Below are positions 1 through 41,010 of a DNA stretch of 64,000 nt, in pieces. A program made the position numbers and the translations under genes. Origin of the DNA: Chrysoperla carnea (lineage: Eukaryota > Arthropoda > Insecta > Neuroptera > Chrysopidae); contig NC_058337.1 in NCBI RefSeq assembly GCF_905475395.1, forward strand, positions 130,965,960 to 131,029,959. The letters are read 5' to 3'. Below the pieces are notes generated by a model. The model was not told the DNA's origin. It did no database searches and saw only the letters and a list, made by a program, of their open reading frames with translations. Position 1 is the first letter of the stretch. The number at the start of each line of letters is the position of its first letter.

Positions 1-472
1 CACCTAATTAATCCATTTCCGGCTGTCCGTCCGTCCGTCTGTGGACACGATAACTCAAAAACGAAAAAAGATATCGAGCTGAAATACAGCGTACTCAGGA
101 CGTAAAAAGTGAGGTCAAGTTCGTAAATGAGCATCATAGGTCAATTAGGTCTTGGGCCCGTAGGACCCATCTTGTAAACCGTTTGAGATAGAACAAAAGT
201 TTAAATGTAAAAAATGTTCCTTATCAAAAATTAAACAACTTTTGTTTGAAACATTTTTTTGTAAACATCACTGTTTACCCACGAGGGCGTTAATTAGGTG
301 CAAATTTTATAGTATGTATTAATATAGGAATATCAGTTGTGTGTGTGTGTCTATTTAAAAGTGAATATCTTTTGTTATTTACTTGACGTCAAAAAAACAA
401 ACAATTGCGCATCAACACTGTCTATACATGGTATTTCAACAATTAACTCAGTCAATTGTTTGTTTTCACTTG
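1..472 (-). repeat. Dispersed ~0.57 kb GGAC-tract repeat, copy 1 (cut by window edge)
   Basis: Reverse-complement copy. It runs from the CCGTCCGTC tract (~28-40) through the GTAAACATCACTGTTTAC palindrome (~261-279) to the CAATTAACTCAGTCAATTG head (~440-458) and CACTTG at ~467-472. The middle ~310-410 has diverged from the other copies. Confidence 0.8.
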
Positions 473-1107
473 TTTTTATCTAGATTTTTTTAAAATTATT
501 TGTTCACGCTTCTAAATTTTTATAGCTATATTAATTCAAGTATTGGCCATTGCCTATAAACCAATAGTATCCTTCTGTCTAGAATTTTGTGTAACCTTAC
601 AAGAAGGTTCATTCTACCATTAATCCCTCTACTACTAAGTTAAATTAATATCAACTACTATAATATACTTATACACACATTGCGTACCATAAATTTCTCT
701 TAATTTGACTCGAGCAAGAGATAATTAAATATTTCATTCATCATTTGACGATATACATTTATTCAGTTCATCCATATTAATAAATTATATGAATAGGTAG
801 ATATTTCAACAAGTTCTCATATTTAAAATATATTTATTTGTTTTAAAATGTTTAAATAAATAATTATTTATTTGTGTAAATAAGTATATATGGTTACAAA
901 ATTATACTAATTTTAGTTCTAAACATGTCGCCTTAATGTTCATATATTTAGTAATATATTTTATAAACGATTTTTAAATAGTATTTAATGCAATATTACA
1001 TCAACTTACTTCATTCGATTGGACAGTAAACTATTAAGACATTAAAACCCTTGTAGAATTATCCTTGCATAGATGTCTTCTAGTAAAAAAAAATCTGCGA
1101 AAAACTA
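473..1107. other. AT-rich intergenic, nothing recognised
   Basis: No open frame above 60 codons and no repeat ends. Confidence 0.5.
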
Positions 1108-1660
1108 CTTTTTATACCATGCATATATGTAATATGCAAGGTATACTAAGTTTAGTCCCAAGTTTGTAACGCTTAAAAATATTGATGCCACCAACAAGAT
1201 TTTGGTATAGGTGTTTATAAAATCATCTAATTAGTCCTTCACGACAACTCAAAAACGAAAAAAGATATCATTCTAAAATTTTTATAGCGTGCTCAATACG
1301 TAAAAAGTAAGTCATGAGTTTATAAATGAGCAACATAGGTAAATATCATTGTTTTTCCGTGAGGAATCAAATTAATATAAAAAATAGAGAATTGAAAAAT
1401 TGTAGGTAGCTGTAACTAATGAATCCTGTGAAAGATTTTCGAAAAGCAAAAAAAAAAAATCTTCAAGTAAATACTTCGAAAAAATTTCGAAATTTTCAAA
1501 ACTAGAATAAATGAAAAACAAACATATTGGGAGGTCACCATAAATATGTTTGTTTTTTTTAACTTCTCTTATTTATTAAAAATAATACAAACTATGGTAT
1601 TCAACATTGTTTATAGACGGTATTTCAACAATTAATTCCATCAATTGTTTACTCTTGTTT
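1108..1660 (-). repeat. Dispersed GGAC-tract repeat, copy 2 (diverged)
   Basis: Starts with the TATACCATGCATATATG terminal hairpin sequence (~1112) and keeps the TTTAGTCCCAAGTTTGTAAC and ACTCAAAAACGAAAAAAGAT blocks. The GGAC tract is lost. The head end (TTTCAACAATTAATTCCATC) is recognisable at ~1622-1641. Between ~1366 and 1595 the sequence is unrelated. Confidence 0.65.
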
Positions 1661-1760
1661 AGTTCTAGATTGTCCGTCTGTAGACTACACACACCGGACA
1701 TCGTATCTCTCAATTTTAAAAGATTAACTTTTTTCTAGTTAGTTTAAAGATCCTTCATAT

Positions 1761-1833
1761 TGGTGGAAGCGCAAATCAGTGCATTAAACATATCTATTTG
1801 GAAGTAATTGTAATATTACTTGCGCTTCCACCA
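1761..1833 (+). mobile_element. 73 bp inverted-repeat mini-element, copy A
   Basis: Ends TGGTGGAAGCGCAA and TTGCGCTTCCACCA are perfect inverted repeats of 14 bp. The interior ATCAGTGCATTAAACATATC is shared with copies B and D. There is no coding potential. It looks like a very short MITE. Confidence 0.75.
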
Positions 1834-2624
1834 AAATTATATTATAAAAAGTTTTCCATTAAGAATGTCCGAATTTTAAACGTAAATTTAAGAAGTTGTA
1901 TAGATATTTTGTTTTATTTGAAAGATTATTTTATGCGGTAATTTGTGTGAAATTATGATACAGCCAAATGTCAATAGCAAGATTGCTGTGCTTCGCGCTT
2001 ATTTTTCGGCATATGCACGCAAAATTTTACCTCAATCGGAGACCGGGCGGACAGTTGGTGGAATTTAACTTTCCAGATTTGATTAAAGACACCAGGACAG
2101 ATGAAACTAAATATAAGCTTGTAAAAACTTTGTGGTAATGAAATTCATTTCCGTTAAAAGGACTTCCTCTTTAAAACAAATGTTTCATGAAAAGCTTCTT
2201 TTCTCGTGTTGACCATCAAAATTATCTCTTAACATAGAATCATGCTTATCCAATTTGGAATCAACCATCCATTTACAACTGATGCGCCACTGATTTAAAA
2301 CTAAGGTATAATAAGAATCAATTTTATAAAAATTATATTGTAATTTACGGTTTTGTATTTTAATTTGATTGTTTGTGGTTTTGTGTGAATATTTTACGTG
2401 TTTGAACCTATCTCTATCTATCTATGAATGAACGTGGATCCAAATACCTATCTTTTGAAAAAAAAAAATAATAAAATGCTTTGTATTATGTTTTTTAGAC
2501 TCTTTTTCTTTTAAAACGAAGAAGATGTATTTATCAAAGGTTTTTATAAAAAAAAAACTCATAATAAGGTTGGTTTTGTATTATAGTCCAGAATTAAACG
2601 GTATTACTGACTGTGTAAATCCAA

Positions 2625-3103
2625 ATACATGCATGTCACACATACATAATTGATATTTCCATATAATACATACCATATAAGTTGCGCATAATTTACTCTC
2701 TCGTGGGTAAACAGTGATGTTTACGAAAAAATGTTTCAAACAAAAGTTGTTTACTTTTTTATAAGGAACATTTTTTACATTTAAACTTTTGTTCTATCTC
2801 TAACGGTTTACCAAGACCCATTTGACCTATTACGAACTCGACCTCACTTTTTATGTCCTGACCATGCTGTAAAATTTCAGCTTGATATCATTTTTCGTTT
2901 TTGAGTTATCGAGTTGACAGGCGGACGGACGGACGGACGGACGGACGGACGGACGGACGGACGGACAATCGGAAATTTACTAATTAGATGATTCTATGAA
3001 CACTTATACCAAAATTTTGTTCGTAGCATCAATATTTTTAAGCGTTACAAACTCGGGACTAAACTTAATATACTATGTATATTTCATATATACATGGTAT
3101 AAA
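2625..3103 (+). repeat. Dispersed GGAC-tract repeat, copy 3, with expanded tract
   Basis: Lacks the CAAGTGAAAAC head but has the ACACATACATAATTG block, the GTAAACAGTGATGTTTAC palindrome, an expanded (GGAC)n tract at ~2922-2966 and the 3' hairpin ending GGTATAA. Confidence 0.8.
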
Positions 3104-5639
3104 AATAAAGGACAACAATCAATACAAAATCTTGTCTAATTTAGACACTCATTGCAGTATTTATATAAGAAAATGTTATGCCGAATCAAAAAAGCACATT
3201 GAATCAAATAAGAAATTGCGGGCGTAGAAAGTGCCGCTACTTTTTTATCAAAATTTTATGACATTTCACTATCAAAGTTCTTGAAATTCGACAAATTTTT
3301 ATAAAATGGGTGATGCTCCATTACTTTGTTGTTAAATTAAGACAATTTTAGTCCTTTATAATCGCTTCGTTTAGCAAAATATAAGTGAATGGAAAAATTT
3401 ATACATTAATAAATTTGTTTTTTCAATATTTGATAGAGCAATGCTAATCCACACTGGTCTATAATTACTTGGTCAGCATGAATACAAAAAAATATTCTCA
3501 TTATAAAACTATAAATTCAAATTTAAAAATAAGTGTTTGATTTTTTAATATGATTTTATCCACGTTTTTAAATTTAAAAAACAATCTAATAAATATTAAT
3601 TTTTCCGTGAACAAGGCAAAAAGCATCAAAATTTTCTTTTGGGTCAGACGAAAATATTTTCGAAAGTACGCTTTGTTTTTCGATATCTTAGAGGATTTTT
3701 TATCTCTAGCATTTGTGTAATATTATTTCTCAAAGGTGTTTTTATAGTCGGTATCTTTTGTCTCTCAATTAATACTTCATTAATTTTAATGAATGTGGTG
3801 TCATTTTGAAGATGGTTTTCAAAACATGTGACAAAAAATAATATAAAAATTATTTCAAAAAAAAAAAAATTTATTTAAAAAATAAGATGAGACCGATAAT
3901 TCTTTAATTTTATTACTACTTTTAACATATTTAGTGTAAAAAAATTACCTATATTTAAAAAAAAAAATTTGATATAAAAAATTGTCTGTATTTGGGAGTA
4001 TACATAAGGTACAATCTTGGTGGTGCCTACTTGGAGACGCAAAAATTTCTTACGGGTCATCTAGTATTTTATATATATATAAACAATATAATTACTTTCC
4101 GTTTTCTGCTAAAAATTTTGTCATTAAACTGATACAAAATATCGCTGCAATATGTAAAAATGTATTCAATTTTTTTCCGGTTTTTCTAGTATACTTGCCA
4201 ACCTGAACCTGGCAGGTTATAAGAAGCACCTTGCACTAAAAGTCTTTAAGAGTAAAATTTTGTTTAGCCCAACACAAAAAGATGATTAAAGTTTTCCAAA
4301 CCTATTACCACCTTAGCCTCAGTAGTTTTTTAAAGAGAGGCTTGCATAAAGAAGCTAAATGACCTTTTTTCATAGTAGGAAAATTTAGAAAATTTTCAAT
4401 ATTTTCCAAACCGCTCATCATTCTAACTACAGTGAAATCGCCGATTCCTACTATGGTGTGAAAAATGCATCTTTCACATGGAAGTTAGACAGAAGTTTTC
4501 TGGAATTCGGAGCCTGGAGTGAATAGTTTCAAAAATTAAAATAAAAACTCTTCTCTAAAATTTTTATTTATTAATTGGTTAAATCTTTGTTTCACTTCAA
4601 ATATATTTAAGAAAGGGTGAAAAATTTGGAAGTAGATTAGGGGATATAAATTAAAAAGCGTAAAGTAAAAACTCGACCCTGACATTTTCAGTACTAAATT
4701 AATTCAAAAGGCGTGCATATTTATAAGGCTTCTGTTTTTACAACCCCTTTAAAATACTTCAATATCTAATTTTAAATTTATATCCAAAAGATTAAAAAAA
4801 ATTAAATCACTTACCTTTTACTAAATTAAGAATAAAAACATTGTCCAGACATATAAAACCATTCAAAAGTACCAATTCACTTTATCAAAATACAAAAAAA
4901 AAAGCACTTAAAACACTTAAAACCTACCCATATACTGCACTTGATTAATTAATTAATAAAACTAAAATAAACCCAATGGCATTGTTGACTATAAAGTAAT
5001 TGTTGTTAAACCACGTGTACTATTGTAAACAATGTCAATAACATATCGCGTACTATAAGGTAAGTTTATTAAAAACGTCGCTCGCACTGCAACTTAGCAC
5101 TGTATACAACTTATATGGAATTACAAACTTAATATGTTGATTTTTTTACTAAAACCGTGTATATTATTGTTGATTATTTTTGGCTCCCCCACTAAAAAAT
5201 GCACCATCGCCGATCGCATCAGTATAGTATTAGTACCTCTAGAGCATTGAACCGTTTCGAATTATTCGTTGTTTTTTTTTTTTTTCGTTTTGTTTTAGAC
5301 GGTTTTAAACTTATAAATATCGTTTTTAGAATTTTCTTTTATTTCTTTGTTTTCGAATAAAATTCAATCTTTTTTGACGAAATTTGTTTGTTTACAATTT
5401 ACGGCGAAACTAGGTGTGGCTCCTTTTTTGAAAAAGTGAAATTTACAAAAATTTAGAAAGCGTCTATGATGTAATTGATGAAAATATTTTTATTTTGTCA
5501 TACAGCAACGCCAGGGTCAAATTAACCATAATAGGTACCCCTTCCAACCCCACATTCCGGTTAGAAATTGGAAAAAATCCAAATAAAATCCCAATATCGA
5601 ATCCCGTAGAATAATTATTGAAATTTTGGATACGAATCC
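3104..5639. other. AT-rich intergenic, nothing recognised
   Basis: Short frames only (for example 3982-4206), low complexity, with no domain or splice context. No repeat family shared with the rest of the window was seen. Confidence 0.5.
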
Positions 5640-6440
5640 ACTTCTCGAAATAAAATTTTGAATGAAATACTGCATACAGCAGCGATAGTCTCTGCTGTGA
5701 AGAATTTGAGTATAACACGCTGGTCATGCAACTATGAAGCAGTTAGAGCCCTCATTTACGGTTATCGTCAGACCCATGCAGTCTTGACGGTGAATACCAT
5801 GGACGGAAATCAACAGGCTATTGTGAAAAATGGAGCTTCCGGATTAAATCGCTAAATTGGATCGCCTTGAAATTGCAGGCTTTACGAAAATTTGGCATGC
5901 CATTTTTAAGAGACTCGATAGGACCAGCCGGCAGCCAATACTTGCAAAGTTCCACGATAGTACTTAATACCGCTGTCAAAGCACTATAGACCTTAAAATC
6001 TTTGTCGAGTCGAAAAGGGATCCATTCAAAACGTATGAAAATGGTACAAAGCAATTGGCGAAAATAAAAAACTATGAAACAAATTTAAGATTCCAAATAC
6101 CGAACGTACGACTTCAGTCGATCGGGTATAGAAAAACATCTTGTGTCCCGTTGTCACCAGTGATAAATTCCGCGTTGTAGCTTTTCTTCCAGTTGTCATA
6201 AAAAATAATCGCAGCGTATACAGTTGCTTACGAAAAGTTCGAAATCTTTGATGATCTTCAAATGATTACAACTGAAGAGTTAAGCGCAAAAGCAAAAAAA
6301 TCTTGTTGATTGTTACTCAGAAGATGTAGAATCGGCTCTTAGCAATGAACTGATTCAACTCACCGAACTAGCAAGGCTCAATAAACAGAAATTCGGAAAA
6401 TCGGGAGCACAATTTCTTGTGCACTTTTTCATATGTTGAT
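5640..6440 (+). pseudogene. Decayed hAT transposase (ZMYM1-like, middle part)
   Basis: + strand fragments match the DUF4371/hAT family of ZMYM1-like transposases. LSITRWSCNYEAVRALIYGY at ~5707-5766 fits the TRWSARxDAxKAL signature. DKFRVVAFLPVV begins at ~6161, followed after a frameshift by AYEKFEIFDDL and ITTEELSAKAKK, then after another frameshift by LVDCYSEDVESALSNELIQL. At least three frame changes plus stops are needed, so it is a dead copy. Neither terminal inverted repeats nor the C-terminal dimerisation domain were recognised in this stretch. Confidence 0.7.
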
Positions 6441-7312
6441 TGTGAGCCAACCAGGCTTCCGTAGGCACTCTTAAATATTGAGAAAACACCGAAAAAAATA
6501 TTGAGAAAAATTCTGGCACAGCAGTTATTAATAAGTTTTATTTCTTTTCGATTTAAAGAAAAAAATTCCCTATTTGAAAACAAATCTTATTTGAACATTT
6601 ATTTACATTCAAAGATTTGGACCTTTTTAGCTAAAAAAATAAATTTTTATCTTTGCATCAATAATAATCGCATAATAATTAAAAGATAGTTCCAACGAAA
6701 ATATTTATTTTAATTGTGGTTTATTTATTTATACAAATGAAATGCTAAGTACTGATAAATAAAATTTTACACAGAAAAACGCTTACAAAAGTAAAAATAA
6801 CTTTTAAAATACTTTTTTAATGTAAAAACATTATATTTTTACATGTAAACAAATGATGAGTCATTTCAAAATAACGCGGTATACTACTTACCAAACAGAT
6901 GATAGTCACGTGCTGCCATTGTACAGCAAATATACAAACTATTGTATGTCAGAGTAAATTAGCATAATAAATTGTAAATTATTTTTAAATCTATTTTTTT
7001 TTTAAATAAATATTATTATCGCCTTTATGTGATTGTGTCGGAGGGTTGATAATTGTCTCAATTGACATTTTATTATCTACTTTTAAATTATTTATTATTT
7101 AATAATTAATTGTTATTAACTTTTTGAATAGTGCATTATGTGATTTGTGAAAGATATTATTTTTATTTTATTTTGAAATGTCCATTTAAGGTTAATGTTA
7201 GATGAAAATTTGATTCAAATCTGTTTACAATCTTTTTTTTGTATTTAAAATGTAATCTGTATAATTTCATTTAATTTTTTGTTGTTGTATTTTTAATATA
7301 TAATTTATTAAA
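6441..7312 (+). promoter_or_regulatory. Upstream flank of Ask1
   Basis: AT-rich sequence between the hAT relic and the start codon. It should contain the promoter or 5' UTR, but no TATA box with properly spaced initiator was recognised, and a noncoding first exon may lie further upstream. Confidence 0.3.
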
Positions 7313-35083
<27,771 letters not shown>

Positions 35084-35912
35084 TCATTAACGATAATCGA
35101 TCAACACATATTTTGTATATTTTTCTTCATATTTTGTGCTTATATCTACCAAAAATGGTGGTAACCAAAGAGAATAGAATTGAGCGGAGAGTTCCTATTA
35201 TAGTAACAATATTTTAGTGCCATCTAGTAGATCAAATCCAATTTACTATTACATCGCAAAGAGATTAACAGCTTTAACGCTTTGATAAGGTGAGAGCGAA
35301 GATCCTACGGAGGTTCACATAAAATCCTTACAACTTTCACTTGGCCGAAAAACTATATGAAGATCTGCATATAAAAAGTGTCTACGGAAAGCCGAAAATT
35401 GATGGCGCTGCTTTGGCAAAAGTGTAAGTTTTAAAAGAAAGTAAAAAGAGAAAGACAAACAGCTAAACAAGGTGTTAAGAGGAGGATAGAGGAGTTCACA
35501 TCAAACAACTTTTGCTACGAACTTTTGCAGCGTTATATGACACACCTGTCTCAAATTCTATTCTTTTTGGTGATAAAATAACAGAAAATATGAATTATCG
35601 ATCAAAAAGCAATTCGAATATATACATTTTTGCCTAAATATAACGCAATACAATTTTTAGTGCCTTTTAATTTCGAAATAAAAAATACTGTAATATTTTG
35701 TAAATAATCTCGTTTAAGAAAAAAAAAACTCACAAGTCTAACTCATAAAACTCAAATATTTATCTAAATTTAAAAAACAGTAAGTAAGCATCACTTAAGA
35801 AATCCAAATATTGATTTCGATTTGGAAAAAGTTTTGTTAAGCATACTGCATCACATTTTACAAAAGCCATATAAACATACGGGAGTTTTCCAAAAATTCT
35901 TTACCAAATAAA
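35084..35912 (+). other. Ask1: Ask1 3' UTR with candidate poly(A) signals
   Basis: AATAAA hexamers lie at about 35677-35682 and 35907-35912 downstream of the stop. Neither is followed by a convincing GU-rich element, so the transcript end is uncertain. No other gene is seen here. Confidence 0.4.
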
Positions 35913-37018
35913 GTTGATAAATGGTTCCAAAACATTTCATTTCAAGGTTAATGTGGACTTAAAGGTTTATTGTTTTCTTAAAATTTGTATTAATGAAAAC
36001 CGGAAAAGTTAAAATCGAGGCTTTGACAGGCGTATTAGTTCCTATTTTTCTGAATATAAAATACTCCTTATATTGGCTATCATTTCGCTAGGTTTTAGAG
36101 AAGCGAGATGTTTTAGATTTAAAGTCTTCCATAGAAATAGTTTTGGAACTCTAAGAAAACACGATTTTGACTTGGCAGAGGTACCAAAATTCCAGAAATT
36201 ATTAACTCCATCTGCAAATATGTTACTTAAAGAAGCGTCATTGACAGATGCTCGAAATCATTCTAAGTTTGAGGCAAAAGAGGCATTTTTCCCGAACCCT
36301 TGTCGTATTTTTCTTGTTCCTTTTTTGTTCCTACGAAGGGATTATTAGTTTAAAACAGACTCATTAATTTTCAAGTTTGGCAGATGGGACCTGAGTTTGT
36401 CACCCTTGACTATTGGCAGATTGTTCGATTCTTAAACAAACTGCAATTTAAATCATCGTCGTCAAGTTTCAAATGACAGCTAAAAATACACAAATAAACA
36501 AATAAAAGTAGACAAAGATGCCGAAATAGGAAATCATTCTCAATGCTTTTGGAAAATTCCTTTTTTTTCTTGTAAACCATTAATTTTAAGGTATATACCA
36601 TTTGTTTCCTTTAATTGAAAATAAATTAAAATCGCGCCATAATCGAATAACGTCACAATAATGTTTTAGTCCTTAAATAATAAAAGAAAGCTTTAAATAA
36701 AAAACAAAATTAAAAATACTATATTTTTGCTTACAAAAAGATAATAGTTTATACTCCGGTTATTTTTCGTTTTTTTTTTTGTTTTTTAGATGTTTAGTCG
36801 AAAATAACCCAAATAATTACTAATTTTAAGTGAAAAAAATTTGTTATTATTATATTGTTTGTATTATATATTTATAAAATATATTCTAGTTCTACAAAAC
36901 TTATATAATATTTAGTTTTTTAATTCAAAATACCCGCCTTCTATTGGTTTTAAAAAATACCTATTTTTACGTAAGTTTTAAGAAAGATTAAGCCCTTGTT
37001 GAAAACTATCTCATTATC
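35913..37018. other. Intergenic, nothing recognised
   Basis: A 91-codon open frame (36073-36348) has no recognisable family or splice context and is probably chance. Confidence 0.4.
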
Positions 37019-37169
37019 AGGGCCGGATTAACCATTTTGAGGACTCTAGGCAATGCAAATTTGTCTTTTCTCCCTATTTTTTAGCCTTCGTAAATCAACA
37101 TGACGCCTCCTTGTGGGGTCTTTCTTATACAAATTTTCCGGGGCACTGCCTAATGGTTAATCTAGCCCT
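37019..37169. mobile_element. hAT-type MITE, ~150 bp
   Basis: CAGGGCCGGATTAACC at the left and GGTTAATCTAGCCCTGG at the right are imperfect inverted repeats matching the ends of the hAT element at 7865-8406. There is no coding content. It is probably a deletion derivative of the same family. Confidence 0.7.
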
Positions 37170-38020
37170 GGATATTATTGAGGCAAACGTTCAAAATGAA
37201 AAATTACATGAACCAAATAATTTAGGGAATGTATTTTCGTATGCCAATGGTAAACGCTGAAAAAAGCGACCCAAAATGGAGGAAAACGTATTCCTGTATA
37301 TTCTCAACGAAGAGTAGCTATAAAGAAAATGAATAACTATGAAGAAAGGGTTAGTGAATGGTTTAAAGAACATATCCTCGATTGAAAGGGCTTAGAGACG
37401 ACCCATTTCTTAAACCTAAACTAACCCATGAAGAAAAAAAGGAATTACAATTTATGCATTTTGGATCCTTCATATCAAGAGCGATTATTTCATTCAAATT
37501 TTCTGGAGATAAAGAAACATCGAATACCTGAATTGATAATCCATCTTGAAAGATGTGAGGCATCACATATCGGGCCAGCTTTTTGATGGATAATTGTGAA
37601 CTACAATATGAACTATTACAATAAAAAACTTAATATTACGAAACGAAACCAATTAACTTAAGCAATTTTCGAGGAAAAATAACTAAAATAATAGAAAATA
37701 ATTACCCACATTGCAATTGTAAATTACACAGATAAAAGCGTCACATGAAACGGAAAGGCTAGAAGAGATTTGGGAGGGGGGGGTGGGGTGATGTATTTTT
37801 TAAATAAATAAATGGTTCTCCGTTATCATGTTCAGATTGAATAGTGAGTTATTTGTACGCGAAACAAGCTGAAATTTCCTAAATTTAATCCAAAAGAAAA
37901 ATTTAATATTTTTTATGGTTAAATGCAGAAACCTACTCGTCTTACGAGTACGAGACCTTGCGTTTTTAAGTTATTTTTATCCCAGAAGTGCAGTCAAAAA
38001 CTATTGATAACTGGGAGTTG
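37170..38020. other. Intergenic with a G-rich run
   Basis: GGGAGGGGGGGGTGGGGTG at ~37770-37788 could form a G-quadruplex. The rest has broken short frames and nothing identifiable. Confidence 0.4.
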
Positions 38021-38235
38021 CAACCCGCCAACTGGCGATAATAATTTGCACTACTTAAAAAGAGAAGTGGACCCGTTTTTAGTAGTTACTTTTTATACTA
38101 CTAAATGGCAATATTTGTAATTTTAAGGACTAATTCAAATATTCAAATTCAGATAAGATAAATCCCGCCAACTGGCGATCAAAGATCGAACTAATTAAAA
38201 CAGTAAGTGGGTCTCTTTCAGTATGTGCTTCTTAT
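38021..38235 (+). repeat. Degenerate direct repeat with CCGCCAACTGGCGAT
   Basis: CCCGCCAACTGGCGAT occurs at ~38026 and ~38165, each followed by an AAGTGGACCCG / AAGTGGGTCTC-like segment. Period is about 138 bp. The core is itself an inverted repeat (CGCCA/TGGCG). Confidence 0.5.
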
Positions 38236-38963
38236 TTAGACTACCAGGTTACTAAGCAAATGTAAATAGGTTACAGCCAAGTTTTTCCACTGCTTACTGT
38301 AGTATTACTACCACTAATGAATACAATACAAGGAAGAAATGCACATATTTAGTAGGATAAATGGTGAACACTTCTCTTTTATTTAATGATTCGAAATATT
38401 CTTCCAAATATATTGGTTTTTTTGCCAAAACGGTAATTCTCTTTCATTGCAAAAACATTAAAATGATTGCCATGTTTTGCGTGGTAAATTATCTTCAAAT
38501 TTTATCAGAGTATCAACTTTTTCAGCGGAAGTCGTCATTTTTTATGAGTCCTAATTTTTTTAATGAGCTATTTACATAATTTAATTTTTTTTAAATCTCA
38601 ATCATACTGGTTGTATTAAAAACTATTTAGTAGATATTAGAATTTCATAATCCGGACGAAGCTATGATAATTTTTTATATAAAACAGTAATTTTGTAATT
38701 AATATAAAATATAATCAGCATAACACACCTTTTTTGTACGAAAAAATAAAAACACGTGTTGGCCCTAATGATAAACGCAAATATTATGACATACTTAACA
38801 AAAATTCTGTTATAAAACAAATTTTTGGTGAATTTTTTTTTTTTTTTTGATAATTTTTATACAAATATTTTTAGACAAAAGAAAATAAAACCTTGAATAA
38901 TTCATAATCATAATTTGTATTTTCTCTTTTTTGAATTATTATTTATTATTTGAATTGATTGAT

Positions 38964-39720
38964 TTTGGGTCATTCATTTCAGCTGTGATATCAGTTTTTC
39001 GCTATGTGCTTAATTAATTAACGAACCAGGAGTCCACATTCTTGAAACATACTAGAGCTAGGTATATTTTGATCACATATTTGAAAAGTATGATCCAATT
39101 TAAGTAGGATTACATCCTTGGTTTATCAAAATTGGATAAAATTTGGATGTGATAGAACAACATTAAATTTTTTGGATTCTGATGACGTCATAAAGTTAAA
39201 AAATTGGATTTTTTTGATAACACAAGCATATTTGATCCGATCTTATTGGACTTTTTTTGAAACCCACTAATTTTGGGTCATTCTTTTCAGCTGTGATATC
39301 AGCTTTTCGCTAGCTAGCACTTATGGGCCTCATTCCGGAACCAGGACTCCACATTCTTGAAACTTGTCAGAGCTAGGTTAATTTTGATCATAAATTTAAA
39401 AAGTATGACCCAAATTAAGTAGGATTACATACTTGGTTTATCAAAACTGGATAAAATTTGGATGTGATAGAAAATAATTTAATATTTTGGATTCTGATGA
39501 CGTCATAAAGTTAAAAAATTAGATTTATTGAAAACACAAGCATATTTGATCCGATCTTATTGGACTTTTTTTTGAACCTCATTAATTTTGGGTCAATCTT
39601 TTCAGCTGTGATATCAGTTTTTCGTTCGCTATCACTTATGTGCTTAATTAAGGAACCAGGATTCCACATTCTTGAACTTATTAATGCTAGGTAAATTTTG
39701 ATCACAAATTTTAAAATGTT
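38964..39720 (+). repeat. Tandem array of the same ~315 bp unit, second locus
   Basis: Anchors at 39041, 39356 and 39671 give a period of 315. The sequence matches the 17036-17783 array in the same orientation, downstream of Ask1. Confidence 0.85.
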
Positions 39721-40838
39721 TATCAATTAAATGTAGTTTAAGGTAAAATAACACAATTACAATTTTTCCTTAGTTTTATGTTAAAAAATATCCGTATACG
39801 ATTCATCAAAATCGTTAGAGCCGATCCCGATATATATAAGGCGCAACCTAAATACTTGCCACCAACGCTATGTACCATCGTTACGGTCCTGCTAAAATTT
39901 ATGCTAGAGGTGTTAAAATAAGGAAAAGAGTTATCATAAACTTTTTCTATGATACTTGGGTCGACCATTCTTTTACAATTTCTCGAACTGAAATCTGTTC
40001 ACACGTTGGACACTGCCTAAGACAAATCTGTCCAAGATCCTATTGTTCTTGAACAGTTGCAAATGTTTCAAGAATGATTAGATAGGGAAATGTGAGTCTA
40101 CTGCCATTTTACTTCAACTGCAACATAACCTGAGGTAACCTCACCTTGGAACAGCAAACGTTTAACAACATATTATTTGAACAAAATGCGGGATATTTGC
40201 ATATAAATTATAATAATTAACTATCAAATCTTTACTAATATAACACATAAATACCGGATCTACAATTAAACAACTATGATTGCTACAAGTGTTTGTGGAT
40301 GAATGTAATCGAATGCAATTAATTATATTAAAATCCATTAATCAGTGCTTGCGATCTTGATGCTACATAAAATTTTTATCAGACAACCTAAATAATTGCT
40401 CGTCCATTAAAAAATAAAAGAAATAAATGAAAAATAAAAAACCAAAATTATGAAATATTTAATTATAAAATTGTATGTATTGGGTTATGTTTGTGTTTAC
40501 ACACATATTATAATTTAATGGATGATTTTAGCGAATTTCTTCTTCAAGAAAAATGGCCTATCCCTTTTGTATCAATCATAAAGTATAGGGCAAGGTGCAG
40601 TACTAAATCAAAATTTATATTTAAGAGCTTTTTAAAGATATTCATTAACAGATCACAATGAAAATTGTCTCTGTTTATTGACTATGTATGTAGTCATGAT
40701 ATGAAGAATCAGATCGACGCTTGCGCTACTAGTGGATAATTTTTGCGGTAAAGGAGGCTGTTATGATTAATTTTCAATTGTTTATAAAATAAGAAGCATT
40801 GTAAAATAAGAGATCAATTCTAAGGCACTTTAAAACGT
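39721..40838. other. Intergenic, a possible TE relic only
   Basis: TTCATCAAAATCGTTAGAGC (~39803) resembles the LINE-like tail at 24430. A 60-codon frame follows (39870-40052) but is not identified. Confidence 0.35.
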
Positions 40839-41010
40839 GCTAGAAAGATGTGGTTTTCGGCATTCAGAAAATCGGAAAAATACCCAGAAAATTAGGTTTT
40901 CTGTTTGATACATGCTAGAAAGGTGAGATTTTCGCCAATCGACCTGATATATCATAAAAAACACGACTAACTACTTTTCTTCTTTACAAGCTAGAAAGAT
41001 GCGGTTTTTG
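40839..41010 (+). repeat. Three ~75 bp-spaced copies of GCTAGAAAGATG
   Basis: GCTAGAAAGATGTGGTTTTC at 40839, GCTAGAAAGGTGAGATTTTC at 40914 and GCTAGAAAGATGCGGTTTTT at 40990 show a decayed tandem repeat of ~75 bp. Confidence 0.55.

Noticed and set aside
36073..36348. 91-codon + strand frame downstream of Ask1
   Set aside because: No recognisable motif, no nearby promoter or donor, and composition like the surrounding noncoding DNA.
40839..41010. CRISPR-like array
   Set aside because: Only three imperfect repeats, with unequal decay, in a eukaryotic genome; simple tandem decay explains it.
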